Assembly: GCA_027487575.1 (NCBI GenBank)
Contig: JAIYDJ010000017.1
Coordinates: forward strand, 1-64,000
DNA: 64,000 bases
Origin: Rhodobacter sp.
GTDB taxonomy: Bacteria > Pseudomonadota > Alphaproteobacteria > Rhodobacterales > Rhodobacteraceae
Direction: 5' to 3'
Within the stretch, counting starts at the first letter, position 1, and each line of letters begins with the position of its first letter. The notes under the pieces are model-generated. The model was not told where the DNA came from, searched no databases, and saw only the letters and a program-made list of their open reading frames with translations. Of this stretch, positions 17,826 through 26,515 are shown one piece after another. The position numbers and the translations under genes were made by a program.

Positions 17826-18302
17826 ATGGCCTTGGAACTGAAAGACGAAATCCTGATCCCCGCACCGCGCGATGTGGTCTATGCGGCGCTGAATGACACT
17901 GCGATGCTGAAGGCCGCGATCCCCGGCTGTGAAGAATTGCTGCGCCATTCCGAGACCGACCTCGAGGCGAAGGTGGTGCTGAAGATCGGGCCGATCAAGG
18001 CGCGGTTCGGCGGCAAGGTCGTGCTGGATCAGTCCGGCGCACCGGGCAGCTTTTCGCTGACGGGCGAGGGGTCGGGCGGGGTGGCGGGCTTTGCCAAGGG
18101 CGGGGCTGTGGTGACGCTGGAGGATCGCGGGGCCGAAACCCTGCTGTCCTATAACGCAACGGCCGACGTGGGCGGCAAGATTGCCCAACTGGGCAACCGG
18201 CTGATCGCGGGGACGGCAAAGAAGCTGGCGGATCAGTTCTTTGCCAGTTTTGCCGCGGCCGTGACGGCGGCAGAGGCACCGGCGGCGGACGAAACCGCCT
18301 GA
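17826..18302 (+). CDS. coxG: CoxG, SRPBCC-domain CODH accessory protein
   Basis: 158-residue START/SRPBCC (CoxG) domain protein: LKDEILIPAPRDVVYAALND, then PGCEELLRHS and a final amphipathic helix. CoxG is implicated in recruiting CODH to the membrane or delivering quinone. This copy ends just after the lipid-binding-type domain and lacks the longer C-terminal tail reported for some homologues, so membrane contact would have to use the domain itself. It is the last gene of the cox cluster; coxH, coxI and coxK are not seen here. Confidence 0.88.
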   Translation: MALELKDEILIPAPRDVVYAALNDTAMLKAAIPGCEELLRHSETDLEAKVVLKIGPIKARFGGKVVLDQSGAPGSFSLTGEGSGGVAGFAKGGAVVTLEDRGAETLLSYNATADVGGKIAQLGNRLIAGTAKKLADQFFASFAAAVTAAEAPAADETA

Positions 18303-18335
18303 CCTGACGCCACCGCTATACATCCGCGCCATCGT

Positions 18336-18352
18336 CCCGCAAAATATGCGGG
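18336..18352 (+). promoter_or_regulatory. Inverted repeat before the sensor kinase
   Basis: CCCGCA-AAATA-TGCGGG is a perfect six-base inverted repeat in the 69-bp gap between coxG and the histidine kinase, about 20 bp before the start codon. It could be an operator or a short RNA hairpin; there is no T-run for termination. Confidence 0.35.
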
Positions 18353-18371
18353 AACAGCCGAGGAGTGCCGG

Positions 18372-20195
18372 GTGGGCATGCGCGTCAGGGGACTGGTGGG
18401 GGGATTGGGGGTGCTGGCGTTCGCGCTGGTGGCCTGGGTCGTGTCGTCGATGGTTTTGGGGACCTATCTGCGCCACGACCAGCAGCGGGCGGAAGCCACG
18501 CTGCAACTGACGATGCAGGCACTGGACGGGCATCTGCGCCGTTTTCAGGCCGTGCCCGACCTTCTGGCCGATGACCCGGGCCTGCGCGCGCTGATCGGCG
18601 GGTCGCGCCGAGCCGATCAGGTGGCGGCGATCAACCGCTGGCTTGAAGGGCGGAACGTTTTGCTGGAGTCGTCAGAAATCTATGTGATGGATGCGACGGG
18701 GTTGACCATCGCCGCCAGCAACCACGATGCGCGCGACAGCTTTGTCGGACAGGACTTTTCGTTTCGTCCGTACTTCACCGAAGCGATGAACGGCGGGCGC
18801 GGACGGTTCTATGCGCTTGGCACAACCTCCGGGGTGCGGGGATACTATTTTGCCTCGGCGGTGTATGACCGGGGCGGCAGGGCGGCAGGGGTGATCGCCG
18901 TCAAGGTCGACCTGGACGCGATCGAGGCCGAATGGCGGCGCCAGTCCGAGGCCATACTGGTGACGGACCCCGAAGGCGTTGTCTTCTTGTCGACCGAACC
19001 GGAATGGCTGTATCAGGGCTTTCTGCCGCTGACGCCCGACAGGCTGGCCCGCACGGCGGCGCTGCGGCGCTATGCGGGCATGACGGTGGGCGCACTGGCC
19101 CATGAAAGATCGACCTTGCAGGGTCTGGCCGTGCTGCACCTGTCGAATGCAGACGGGAGGCGCAGCTATTTGCAGGCCAAGGCGCTGATGCCTCTGGCGG
19201 GTTGGACGGTGCAGGTTCTGATGGAAACCGGCAGCGCGCGCGCGCAGGCGCGGCTGGCCTCGGCCGCGGTGCTGCTGGGACTGGGCATCGCGGTGGGGGC
19301 GCTGGTGATCTGGGCGCAGCGACGGTTCCGGCTGGCCGAACGGATCGCGGCGCAGGAACATGCCAAGGCCGAACTGGAACGCCGGGTGGAAATGCGCACC
19401 GCCGATCTGGCGCGGATGAATGCGCAGATCCAGGACGAGGTTGCAGAGCGCCGCGCCACCGAGGCCGCGCTGCGCCGCACGCAGGCCGATCTGGTGCAGG
19501 CGGGCAAGCTGGCGGCGCTGGGGCAGATGTCAGCCGCGCTGAGCCACGAGATCAACCAGCCGCTGGCGGCCGCGCGCAACTATGCCGACTCTGCCGCGAT
19601 CCTCATCGACCGCGGCGAGACTGCCAAGGCGCGCGAGAATGTCGGGCAGATCGTGGCGTTGATCGACCGGATGGCCGCCATCGCGCAGCATCTGCGCAAC
19701 GTGGCGCGCAAACCCGACGCGCCGCTGAAAACCGTCGACCTGGCGGCGGCGGTGGCCGAAGCGCTGGCGCTGGCCGAACCGCGTCTGGCCAAGATCACCG
19801 TCGCCGTCGATCTGCCAGCCGATCTGCCGGGCGTGCTGGGTGGACCGGTGCGGTTGCAGCAGGTGCTGGGGAATGTACTGTCGAATGCGGCGGATGCGCT
19901 GGAGGACCGGGTGTTTCCGCGCATCGAAATCGCGGCAAGGGTGGAGGGTGACCGCGTTCTGCTGGACATCCGCGATTTCGGGCCTGGTGTGGCGGCGGCG
20001 ATTGCCGACCGGATCTATGATCCGTTCTTCACAACGAAACGGGTCGGGTCTGGGCTGGGCCTTGGATTGTCGATCTCTTACAACATCATGAAGGATTTCG
20101 GAGGCGACCTGCGGGTGGCCAACCACCCACAGGGCGGCGCGGTTTTCACACTGGTGCTGCGGGTGGCCAGGGCGCGCGGAATGGCGGCGGAATGA
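18372..20195 (+). CDS. Sensor histidine kinase, DctB-like
   Basis: 607 residues. The first transmembrane helix is at about 12-33, followed by a large periplasmic dCache/PAS-like sensor (about 35-285), a second helix near 300-315, a coiled-coil linker (LERRVEMRTADLARMN...) and a kinase core. The H-box is SHEINQPLAAARNYAD, and the catalytic domain has DIRDFGPG, YDPFFTTK and GLGLGLSI. This resembles DctB, which senses C4-dicarboxylates. GTG 18372 is chosen for its AGGAG site six bases upstream. The stop overlaps the response regulator start (ATGA). With tctCBA downstream, a carboxylate ligand is a reasonable inference. Confidence 0.88.
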   Translation: MGMRVRGLVGGLGVLAFALVAWVVSSMVLGTYLRHDQQRAEATLQLTMQALDGHLRRFQAVPDLLADDPGLRALIGGSRRADQVAAINRWLEGRNVLLESSEIYVMDATGLTIAASNHDARDSFVGQDFSFRPYFTEAMNGGRGRFYALGTTSGVRGYYFASAVYDRGGRAAGVIAVKVDLDAIEAEWRRQSEAILVTDPEGVVFLSTEPEWLYQGFLPLTPDRLARTAALRRYAGMTVGALAHERSTLQGLAVLHLSNADGRRSYLQAKALMPLAGWTVQVLMETGSARAQARLASAAVLLGLGIAVGALVIWAQRRFRLAERIAAQEHAKAELERRVEMRTADLARMNAQIQDEVAERRATEAALRRTQADLVQAGKLAALGQMSAALSHEINQPLAAARNYADSAAILIDRGETAKARENVGQIVALIDRMAAIAQHLRNVARKPDAPLKTVDLAAAVAEALALAEPRLAKITVAVDLPADLPGVLGGPVRLQQVLGNVLSNAADALEDRVFPRIEIAARVEGDRVLLDIRDFGPGVAAAIADRIYDPFFTTKRVGSGLGLGLSISYNIMKDFGGDLRVANHPQGGAVFTLVLRVARARGMAAE

Positions 20196-21541
20196 CCGGG
20201 GCGCGCATCCTGCTGATCGACGATGACGCGGCGATGCGGCAGTCGACCGAACAGGCGCTGGACCTTGCCGGCCTGTCGGTCACGGCCTTTGCGGCGGCGG
20301 AAGAGGCGCTGGCCCATGCCGGACCGGGCTTCAACGGGGTGGTGGTGTCGGACATCCGGATGCCCGGCATGGACGGGATGACGCTGCTGCAGCGCCTGCG
20401 CGAGATCGATCCGGAATTGCCGGTGATCCTGATCACCGGCCATGCCGAGGTGCAGTTGGCGGTCGAGGCGATGCGCCGGGGGGCCTATGACTTCATCGCC
20501 AAACCCTTCGCGATGCAGGGGCTGGTGGCGGTCCTGCGCCGGGCGACCGATCACCGTGCGCTGGTGATGGACAACCGGCGGCTCCGGGCGGCGGCAGGGC
20601 AGCAGGATGACATGGAAGTGCGCCTGCCCGGACGGTCGGCGGTGATGATCGACCTGCGGCGGCGGATGCGGACCATCGGGGCCAGCGAGACGGATGTGCT
20701 GATTACCGGGCCGACCGGCGTGGGCAAGGAAGTGGTCGCACGCGCCCTGCATGACCTTTCGCCACGTGCGGCGCGCCCATTCATCGCGATCAACTGCGCG
20801 GCCCTTCCTGCCGCGCTGATCGAATCCGAGTTGTTCGGGCACGAGGCCGGGGCCTTTCCGGGGGCGCTCAGGGCGCGCTATGGCCGGTTCGAACATGCCC
20901 GGGGCGGGACGGTGCTGCTGGATGACATCGACACCATGCCGCTGGACGTGCAGGCCAAACTGCTGCGGGTGTTGCAGGAAAGGATGATCACGCGGCTGGG
21001 GTCGAATGATGCGGTGCCGCTGGACGTGCGGTTCATCGCGACCAGCCGCGCCGAACTGGAGGCCGAGGTGGCACGGGGCCGGTTCCGCGAAGACCTGTTC
21101 TGGCGGCTGAACGTGGCAACCCTGCGGGTGCCGCCGCTGTCGTCCCGGCGCGAGGATATCTCGCTGTTGTTCCTGCAGTTGCTGCGCGAGGCCGCCGCGC
21201 GTCACGGGGCCGAGGACCGCGCGCCCCAACCCGAGGTGCTGGCCGATCTGACCGCCCGCGATTGGCCGGGAAACGTGCGCGAGTTGCGCAACGCCGCAGA
21301 CCGCTATGTGCTGGGGCTGGACTGGATGGAGGGTGCTGCGGGTACCGCCCTGCCCCGTCTGGCCGACCGGATGGCGGGGTTTGAGCGCAGCGTGATTGGT
21401 GCGGCCATCGCAGCCCACGGCGGGCATCTGCGGCGGGTCTACGAATCACTCGGGATCTCGCGCAAGACGCTGTACGAAAAGATGCAGAAACACGGGTTGG
21501 ACCGGCGGCTGATCCTGGATGCGGACGGGTCCGAGGACTGA
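20192..21541 (+). CDS. NtrC-family response regulator, DctD-like, GAFPGA variant
   Basis: 449 residues: a receiver domain (ILLIDDDAAMR, phospho-acceptor Asp in VVSDIRMPGMD, Lys in FIAKPF), an AAA+ sigma54-interaction domain (about 145-380; Walker A GPTGVGKE, Walker B GGTVLLDDID) and a Fis-type HTH at the C-terminus (LRRVYESLGISRKTLYEKMQKHGL). The GAFTGA loop that contacts sigma54 reads GAFPGA, with Thr replaced by Pro. It is coupled to the kinase gene. The likely target is the tctCBA operon or its own region. Confidence 0.88.
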   Translation: MTGARILLIDDDAAMRQSTEQALDLAGLSVTAFAAAEEALAHAGPGFNGVVVSDIRMPGMDGMTLLQRLREIDPELPVILITGHAEVQLAVEAMRRGAYDFIAKPFAMQGLVAVLRRATDHRALVMDNRRLRAAAGQQDDMEVRLPGRSAVMIDLRRRMRTIGASETDVLITGPTGVGKEVVARALHDLSPRAARPFIAINCAALPAALIESELFGHEAGAFPGALRARYGRFEHARGGTVLLDDIDTMPLDVQAKLLRVLQERMITRLGSNDAVPLDVRFIATSRAELEAEVARGRFREDLFWRLNVATLRVPPLSSRREDISLLFLQLLREAAARHGAEDRAPQPEVLADLTARDWPGNVRELRNAADRYVLGLDWMEGAAGTALPRLADRMAGFERSVIGAAIAAHGGHLRRVYESLGISRKTLYEKMQKHGLDRRLILDADGSED

Positions 21542-21556
21542 TCGCCCAAAGCCAAG

Positions 21557-21607
21557 GGGTGGAAATCCACCCATCGACCGCCTCGCTTGTCACGAAATCC
21601 ACCCATC
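21557..21607 (+). promoter_or_regulatory. Direct repeats GAAATCCACCCATC upstream of tctC
   Basis: The 14-base sequence GAAATCCACCCATC occurs at 21562-21575 and 21594-21607. Start-to-start distance is 32 bp, about three helical turns. The first copy is also half of a palindrome, GGGTGG-AAAT-CCACCC (21557-21572). The location, in the 200-bp gap between the regulator and tctC, suits an upstream activator site. Confidence 0.5.
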
Positions 21608-21741
21608 CGCCCCGCCCGTGCGCAAGATTGCTGCGCCGCGACCCCAACCGGGCTTTGCGCTGATCCCCGATCAGCGGTCTGGTGCAGCGGCACGCGACCC
21701 TAAGGGCGCGGCCACATTCTGCCATGTTCAGGGAGGAACAA

Positions 21742-22719
21742 ATGGCTTTCACACTCAAATTCGCCGGCGCGCTCGCCGGTTCGGTCCTGCTGGCCTCGGC
21801 CGCGATGGCGCAAGGTTATCCCGACCGTTCGATCTCCATGGTGGTCCCCTTCGCCGCAGGCGGCCCGACCGACACCGTCGCGCGTCTGGTGGCCGAAAAG
21901 ATGTCGGCCGATCTGGGCCAGCAGGTCATCGTCGAAAACGTCGGCGGGGCCGGTGGCACGCTGGGTGCAGGCAATGTCGCGGCGGCCGAGGCGGATGGTT
22001 ATACCATCCTTCTGCACCATATCGGCATGGCGACCTCGGCCACGCTGTACCGCAACCTGGCTTACAAGCCGCTGGAAGCGTTCGAATACGTGGGTCTTGT
22101 GACCGAAGTGCCAATGACCATCGTGGCGCGCAAGGACTTCGAACCGGCCGACATGGCCGCGCTTGTCACCTATGTGAAGGCCAATGCCGACACGCTGACC
22201 ATGGCCAACGCGGGCATCGGTGCGGCAAGCCATCTGTGCGGCATGCTGTTCATGCAGGCGCTGGAAGCGCCGATCGTCACCGTCCCCTACAAGGGCACCG
22301 GGCCTGCGATGACCGACCTTCTGGGCGGACAGGTTGACCTGATGTGCGACCAGACCACCAACACGACCGAGCAGATCAAGGGCGGCACGATCAAGGGTTA
22401 TGCCGTGACCAGCCCGGCGCGTCTGGACATCTTCCCCGACCTGCCGACGGTGGGCGAGGCCGGGCTGGGCAGCATGGAGGTCGGCATCTGGCACGGCGTC
22501 TATGCCCCAAAGGGCACCCCGGCCGAGGCGGTCGAACGTCTGACCGCGTCGCTGCAGGTGGCGCTGGCCGATCCGGGGATCGCGACCGCCATGGCGGAAC
22601 TCGGCACCGCGCCGTCGCCTGCGGCCGATGTGACGCCCGCCGCGCTGCAGGCCAAGCTGGAGGGTGAAATCGCCCGCTGGAAGCCGATCATCGAAGCGGC
22701 CGGCGTTTACGCCGACTGA
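21742..22719 (+). CDS. tctC: Tripartite tricarboxylate transporter substrate-binding protein
   Basis: 325-residue TctC/Bug-type periplasmic protein. The signal peptide is residues 1-23 (...LASAAMAQ). The mature start YPDRSISMVVPFAAGGPTDTVAR is the family hallmark, followed by VENVGGAGGTLGAGNVA and PYKGTGPAMTDLLGGQVD. It binds citrate or another carboxylate for the TctAB carrier. ATG 21742 follows a GGGAGGA site. An intrinsic terminator stands between it and tctB, as expected where the binding protein is needed in excess. Confidence 0.93.
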   Translation: MAFTLKFAGALAGSVLLASAAMAQGYPDRSISMVVPFAAGGPTDTVARLVAEKMSADLGQQVIVENVGGAGGTLGAGNVAAAEADGYTILLHHIGMATSATLYRNLAYKPLEAFEYVGLVTEVPMTIVARKDFEPADMAALVTYVKANADTLTMANAGIGAASHLCGMLFMQALEAPIVTVPYKGTGPAMTDLLGGQVDLMCDQTTNTTEQIKGGTIKGYAVTSPARLDIFPDLPTVGEAGLGSMEVGIWHGVYAPKGTPAEAVERLTASLQVALADPGIATAMAELGTAPSPAADVTPAALQAKLEGEIARWKPIIEAAGVYAD

Positions 22720-22730
22720 TCCCTTCCTGC

Positions 22731-22759
22731 GGCCCCGAGGCATCGTCTCGGGGCCTTTT
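22731..22759 (+). terminator. Intrinsic terminator between tctC and tctB
   Basis: A nine-base-pair stem GGCCCCGAG/CTCGGGGCC (22731-22739 with 22747-22755) with a seven-base loop is followed by TTTTC. It is probably leaky, because tctB starts only 19 bases later and has its own GGGGGGA ribosome-binding site. Confidence 0.8.
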
Positions 22760-22777
22760 CATTGCCTTGGGGGGAAC

Positions 22778-23242
22778 ATGAATACCATCAACAAGACCGA
22801 TGCCGTTGCAGGCATCCTGTTCATCCTGATCGGCCTCGCCTTTGGCGCGCAGTCGTTGGGGATGGAACTGGGCACGTCGCTGCGCATGGGACCGGGCTAT
22901 TTTCCATTGGTGCTGGCGGGGATCCTGATCCTGCTGGGCGGCTGCATCCTCGCCTCGTCCTTCAAGTCGATCGACGAAGAGATGACCGCCCACGCATGGC
23001 GCGGAATGATGTTCATCCTGCCTGCCCCGATCTTTTTCGGGCTGACGGTACGCGGTCTGGGCTTTGTGCCGTCGATCTTCTTCACCACGCTGATCGCCGC
23101 GCTGGCGTCGTTGAAGATGAAGCCGCTGGCCGCGCTGTTGCTGTCGGTCGGTGTCACGATCTTCTGCACGCTGGTGTTCAGCTATGCCCTCGGCCTGCCG
23201 TTCCGGCGTTTTGGCCCCTGGCTGTCATTTCTGGGGATGTGA
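22778..23242 (+). CDS. tctB: Tripartite tricarboxylate transporter small membrane subunit
   Basis: 154-residue membrane protein with four hydrophobic helices, starting with the TctB pattern KTDAVAGILFILIGLAFGAQS and RMGPGYFPLVLAGILILLG. It is the small partner of TctA in a secondary, ion-driven carboxylate importer. ATG 22778 follows GGGGGGAAC. The stop is one base away from the tctA start, so the two are co-translated. Confidence 0.88.
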   Translation: MNTINKTDAVAGILFILIGLAFGAQSLGMELGTSLRMGPGYFPLVLAGILILLGGCILASSFKSIDEEMTAHAWRGMMFILPAPIFFGLTVRGLGFVPSIFFTTLIAALASLKMKPLAALLLSVGVTIFCTLVFSYALGLPFRRFGPWLSFLGM

Positions 23243-23243
23243 G

Positions 23244-24749
23244 ATGGACCTGATTTCCAACCTGACCCTTGGCTTTGCCACAGCCGGCACGCCCGAAAAT
23301 CTGCTGTTCTGCCTGATCGGGGTGATCCTTGGCACGCTGATCGGCGTGTTGCCGGGCATCGGGGCGACGGCCACCATCGCCATGCTGTTGCCGATCACCT
23401 TTCAACTGGAACCGGTGTCGTCGCTGATCATGCTGGCGGGCATCTATTATGGCGCGCAGTACGGCGGATCGACCACGGCGATCCTGATCAACATGCCCGG
23501 CGAGTCGTCGTCCGCGGTGACGGCCATCGACGGCTATCAGATGGCGCGCAAGGGCAAGGCGGGTACGGCGCTGGCCGTGGCGGCGCTTGGCAGTTTCTTT
23601 GCCGGGACGGTGGCGACGCTGCTGGTCGCGATCTTTGCGCCCCCCCTGACCATCATCGCACTGAAATTCGGCGCGGCGGAGTATTTCAGCCTGATGCTGC
23701 TGGGCCTCGTCTCGGCCATCGCATTGGCGCACGGATCGATCCTGAAGGCACTTGCGATGGTGGTTCTGGGCCTGTTGCTGGGCATGGTGGGAACTGACAT
23801 CTACACCGGTACGCCGCGGTTCACCTTCGGGATCACCGCCTACGCCGACGGGCTGAACTTCGTGGCGCTGGCGGTCGGGGTGTTCGGCATCGCCGAAATC
23901 CTGAAGAACCTCGAAGGCGATCAGGACAGGTCGGTACTGACCACCAAGCTCGGTTCGCTGTGGCCCAGCCGCCTTGACCTGCGCCGGATGGTGGCCCCGA
24001 TGCTGCGGGGCACGGCGCTGGGTTCGGCGCTTGGCATCCTGCCGGGCGGCGGGGCGATCCTTGCCTCCTTTGCCTCTTACACCGTGGAAAAGCGGCTGTC
24101 GAAAACCCCCGAGGAATTCGGCCATGGCGCCATCGAAGGCGTCGCCGGTCCCGAATCGGCCAACAACGCCGGTGCGCAGACCAGTTTCATCCCGCTTCTG
24201 ACGCTGGGCATTCCGGCCAATCCGGTGATGGCGCTGATGGTCGGGGCCATGATCATCCAGGGCGTGGTGCCGGGGCCGAACGTGGCGGCAGAACAACCTG
24301 CGCTGTTCTGGGGGATCATTGCCAGCATGTGGATCGGCAACCTGATGCTGATCGTCCTGAACCTGCCGCTGATCGGGCTGTGGGTGAAGCTTTTGAAGGT
24401 GCCCTACCACATTCTGTTTCCCGTCATCATGGCCTTCTGTTCCATCGGGGTCTACTCGGTGAACGTCAATGTCTATGACCTGTACGCCGTCGCCGGATTT
24501 GGTTTGATGGGCTATGTCCTGATGAAGCTGCGCTGCGAACCTGCGCCGTTGCTGCTGGGCTTTGTCCTTGGACCGATGCTGGAGGAAAACCTGCGCCGCG
24601 CGATGATCCTTGGCCGCGGCGACCCGACCACCTTCCTGACCCGCCCGATCAGCGCGACATTGCTGGTGATGACGCTGATCGTTCTGGTCGTGGTGCTGTT
24701 GCCGCAGGTGAGGAAGAAGCGCGCCGAAGTGTTCAGCGAAAGCGACTGA
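23244..24749 (+). CDS. tctA: Tripartite tricarboxylate transporter large membrane subunit
   Basis: 501-residue integral membrane carrier with 10-12 helices. The conserved TctA signatures GTLIGVLPGIGATATIAMLLP and YYGAQYGGSTTAILINMPGE lie in the first 100 residues, and the internally repeated PGGGAILASFASYTVEK and PGPNVAAEQPALFWGIIASM lie in the second half. With TctB and the binding protein it imports carboxylates. It closes the operon; 81 bp containing a Pho-box candidate follow. Confidence 0.94.
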   Translation: MDLISNLTLGFATAGTPENLLFCLIGVILGTLIGVLPGIGATATIAMLLPITFQLEPVSSLIMLAGIYYGAQYGGSTTAILINMPGESSSAVTAIDGYQMARKGKAGTALAVAALGSFFAGTVATLLVAIFAPPLTIIALKFGAAEYFSLMLLGLVSAIALAHGSILKALAMVVLGLLLGMVGTDIYTGTPRFTFGITAYADGLNFVALAVGVFGIAEILKNLEGDQDRSVLTTKLGSLWPSRLDLRRMVAPMLRGTALGSALGILPGGGAILASFASYTVEKRLSKTPEEFGHGAIEGVAGPESANNAGAQTSFIPLLTLGIPANPVMALMVGAMIIQGVVPGPNVAAEQPALFWGIIASMWIGNLMLIVLNLPLIGLWVKLLKVPYHILFPVIMAFCSIGVYSVNVNVYDLYAVAGFGLMGYVLMKLRCEPAPLLLGFVLGPMLEENLRRAMILGRGDPTTFLTRPISATLLVMTLIVLVVVLLPQVRKKRAEVFSESD

Positions 24750-24764
24750 CCGGCTGCGCGCGTT

Positions 24765-24782
24765 TTGTCATCAAGCCGTCAC
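24765..24782 (+). promoter_or_regulatory. Pho-box candidate upstream of phnD
   Basis: TTGTCAT-CAAG-CCGTCAC matches the PhoB consensus CTGTCAT-N4-CTGTCAC at 12 of 14 fixed positions with the correct 11-base repeat spacing. It lies about 50 bp before the phosphonate-type binding protein start, where it could replace a -35 box. TTAACT at 24792-24797 is a weak -10 candidate at roughly suitable distance. Confidence 0.65.
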
Positions 24783-24830
24783 CAACGCACCTTAACTGGC
24801 TCCAAACGTCACAATTTGGGGCCACAGACG

Positions 24831-25700
24831 ATGAACAGCATGATCAAGGCCGGCCTTCTGGCCGTTTCGATGATTGCCGGCGGGGCGACGCTGGCAGCCG
24901 CGCAGGAAACCATCCGCTTCGCCGTCACAGACATCGACGGTCTGGAAGCGCTGCAGACCGAAATGGGTCCGTTCAAGGACGTGTTCGAAAAGGTGTCCGG
25001 TCTGAAGGTCGAACTTTTTGCCGTGTCGGGCCGCACCGTCGCGGTCGAGGCGATGGCCGCCGATCAGGTCGACTTCGTTCTGACCGGCCCGGCTGAATAC
25101 GTGGTGTTCAACGCCCGCCTTCAGGCCGTTCCTGTCGTGACCTGGAACCGCCCGGACTACTTCTCCAGCGTGGCCGTGCTCGACTCCAGCCCCGCTCAGA
25201 CCGTGGCCGACCTGAAGGGCCAGAAAATCTCGTTCGGCGAAATTGGTTCGACCTCGCAGCATCTTGCCCCGGCGACCCTGCTGGCCGAAGCCGGTCTGGT
25301 CTATGGCACCGACTATGAGCCGGTGTTCCTCAAGCGCAACGTGGCGATGGAAGCGATGATCTCGGGCGAAATCGCCGCGATCGGACTGAACCAGACCCAC
25401 ATCATGCAGATCGGCGAGAAATTCCCGGACCAGAAACTGCGCGTTCTGGTCAACGGCCCCGAGCTGCCGAACGACATCCTGCTGGCCTCGCCCACGGTGA
25501 AGCCCGAAGTCGTCGACATCGTCCGCAAGACCTTTGCCGAGCATGGCGATGAACTGCTGGCAGCCGTCGTTTCGCAGGAAGCCAACGCCAAGTTCATCGG
25601 CGGCGGGTTTACCCCCGACGTGACCGATGCCGACTATGACCAGACGCGCAAGATGTACGAAAACGTCGGCGTGACCGAGTTCTCGGAATTCCTCGAGTGA
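24831..25700 (+). CDS. phnD: Phosphonate/phosphate ABC transporter substrate-binding protein
   Basis: 289-residue PhnD-family periplasmic protein. Residues 1-25 form a signal peptide ending LAAAQ. The mature domain shows the PhnD/PtxB/HtxB pattern: FEKVSGLKVELFAVSGRTVAVEAMAADQVDFVLTGPAEYV and ISFGEIGSTSQHLAPATLLAEAG. Ligands in this family include phosphonates, phosphite, hypophosphite and phosphate esters, and cannot be separated here. First gene of phnDCE plus a methyltransferase. The Pho-box candidate upstream suggests phosphate-starvation control. Confidence 0.88.
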   Translation: MNSMIKAGLLAVSMIAGGATLAAAQETIRFAVTDIDGLEALQTEMGPFKDVFEKVSGLKVELFAVSGRTVAVEAMAADQVDFVLTGPAEYVVFNARLQAVPVVTWNRPDYFSSVAVLDSSPAQTVADLKGQKISFGEIGSTSQHLAPATLLAEAGLVYGTDYEPVFLKRNVAMEAMISGEIAAIGLNQTHIMQIGEKFPDQKLRVLVNGPELPNDILLASPTVKPEVVDIVRKTFAEHGDELLAAVVSQEANAKFIGGGFTPDVTDADYDQTRKMYENVGVTEFSEFLE

Positions 25701-25707
25701 TCCGAAC

Positions 25708-26508
25708 ATGAACGCACCGCTGATGGCGGGCGAAGTTGCAGCAGGCTCCACCCCGGTGGGGCCTGTGTTGCATGTGCGCGACCTTGTGAAATCCTACGAT
25801 GGCCCGGTGATCCTGCGGTCCGTGTCGTTCAGCGCCTATGCCGGGGTGTCGCTGGCGGTGATCGGGGCGAACGGGTCGGGCAAGTCCACGCTGCTGAAAT
25901 GCCTGATCCGGCTGACCGACCCCACATCGGGGCAGATCGAGATGCTGGGGCAGGATGTCGGCGCGCTGGGGCCGCGCGCCCTGCGGCGGTTCCGGTCGCG
26001 GATCGGGGTGGTCTGGCAGAAACACAATCTGGTGCCGCGCCTGTCGGCCTTGTCCAACGTGCTGCACGGGGTTCAGGCGCGGATGAGCGGTCCGCGCAGC
26101 TGGTGGCAGTGGGCGGCCCCGGCAGAGGTGCGCGCCGAGGCCATGGCCTGTCTGGGTCGGGTCGGGCTGGCGGACAAAGCGCTGCAGCGGGTGGACAGCT
26201 TGTCGGGTGGCCAGCAGCAGCGCGTGGCGATTGCCCGGATGCTGATGCAGCGCCCCGAAATCGTGCTGGCCGACGAACCCGATGCCAGCCTTGACCCGCA
26301 GTCGGGCGAGGACGTGATGCGCCTTTTGTCCGATCTGGCACGGCAGGACGGTCTGACGCTGATCGTGATCTCGCACCGGCTGGAGCATACGATGGCGTTT
26401 TCCGACCGGATCATCGGCCTCGCGGGCGGGCAGATCACGCTTGATGTGCCGACGGCGCAGGCCGATCCGGTGAAGCTGCGCCGGTTCTTCGACAAACCCC
26501 CGGAATAG
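25708..26508 (+). CDS. phnC: Phosphonate-type ABC transporter ATP-binding protein
   Basis: 266-residue ATPase. Walker A is GANGSGKST, the Q-loop region is VVWQKHNLVPRLSALSNVLHG (typical of PhnC), the signature is LSGGQQQR and Walker B is IVLADEPDASLDP. The N-terminus carries about 20 extra residues before the usual start of the domain (LHVRDLVKSYDG). It lies seven bases after phnD and seven before phnE, so all three are co-transcribed. Confidence 0.9.
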   Translation: MNAPLMAGEVAAGSTPVGPVLHVRDLVKSYDGPVILRSVSFSAYAGVSLAVIGANGSGKSTLLKCLIRLTDPTSGQIEMLGQDVGALGPRALRRFRSRIGVVWQKHNLVPRLSALSNVLHGVQARMSGPRSWWQWAAPAEVRAEAMACLGRVGLADKALQRVDSLSGGQQQRVAIARMLMQRPEIVLADEPDASLDPQSGEDVMRLLSDLARQDGLTLIVISHRLEHTMAFSDRIIGLAGGQITLDVPTAQADPVKLRRFFDKPPE

Positions 26509-26515
26509 GTGCGCC

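Noticed and set aside
21680-21741. Sigma54 (-24/-12) promoter for tctC
   Set aside because: GGCCACATTCTGC has nine instead of ten bases between GG and GC, and another candidate has eleven; neither fits the strict spacing.
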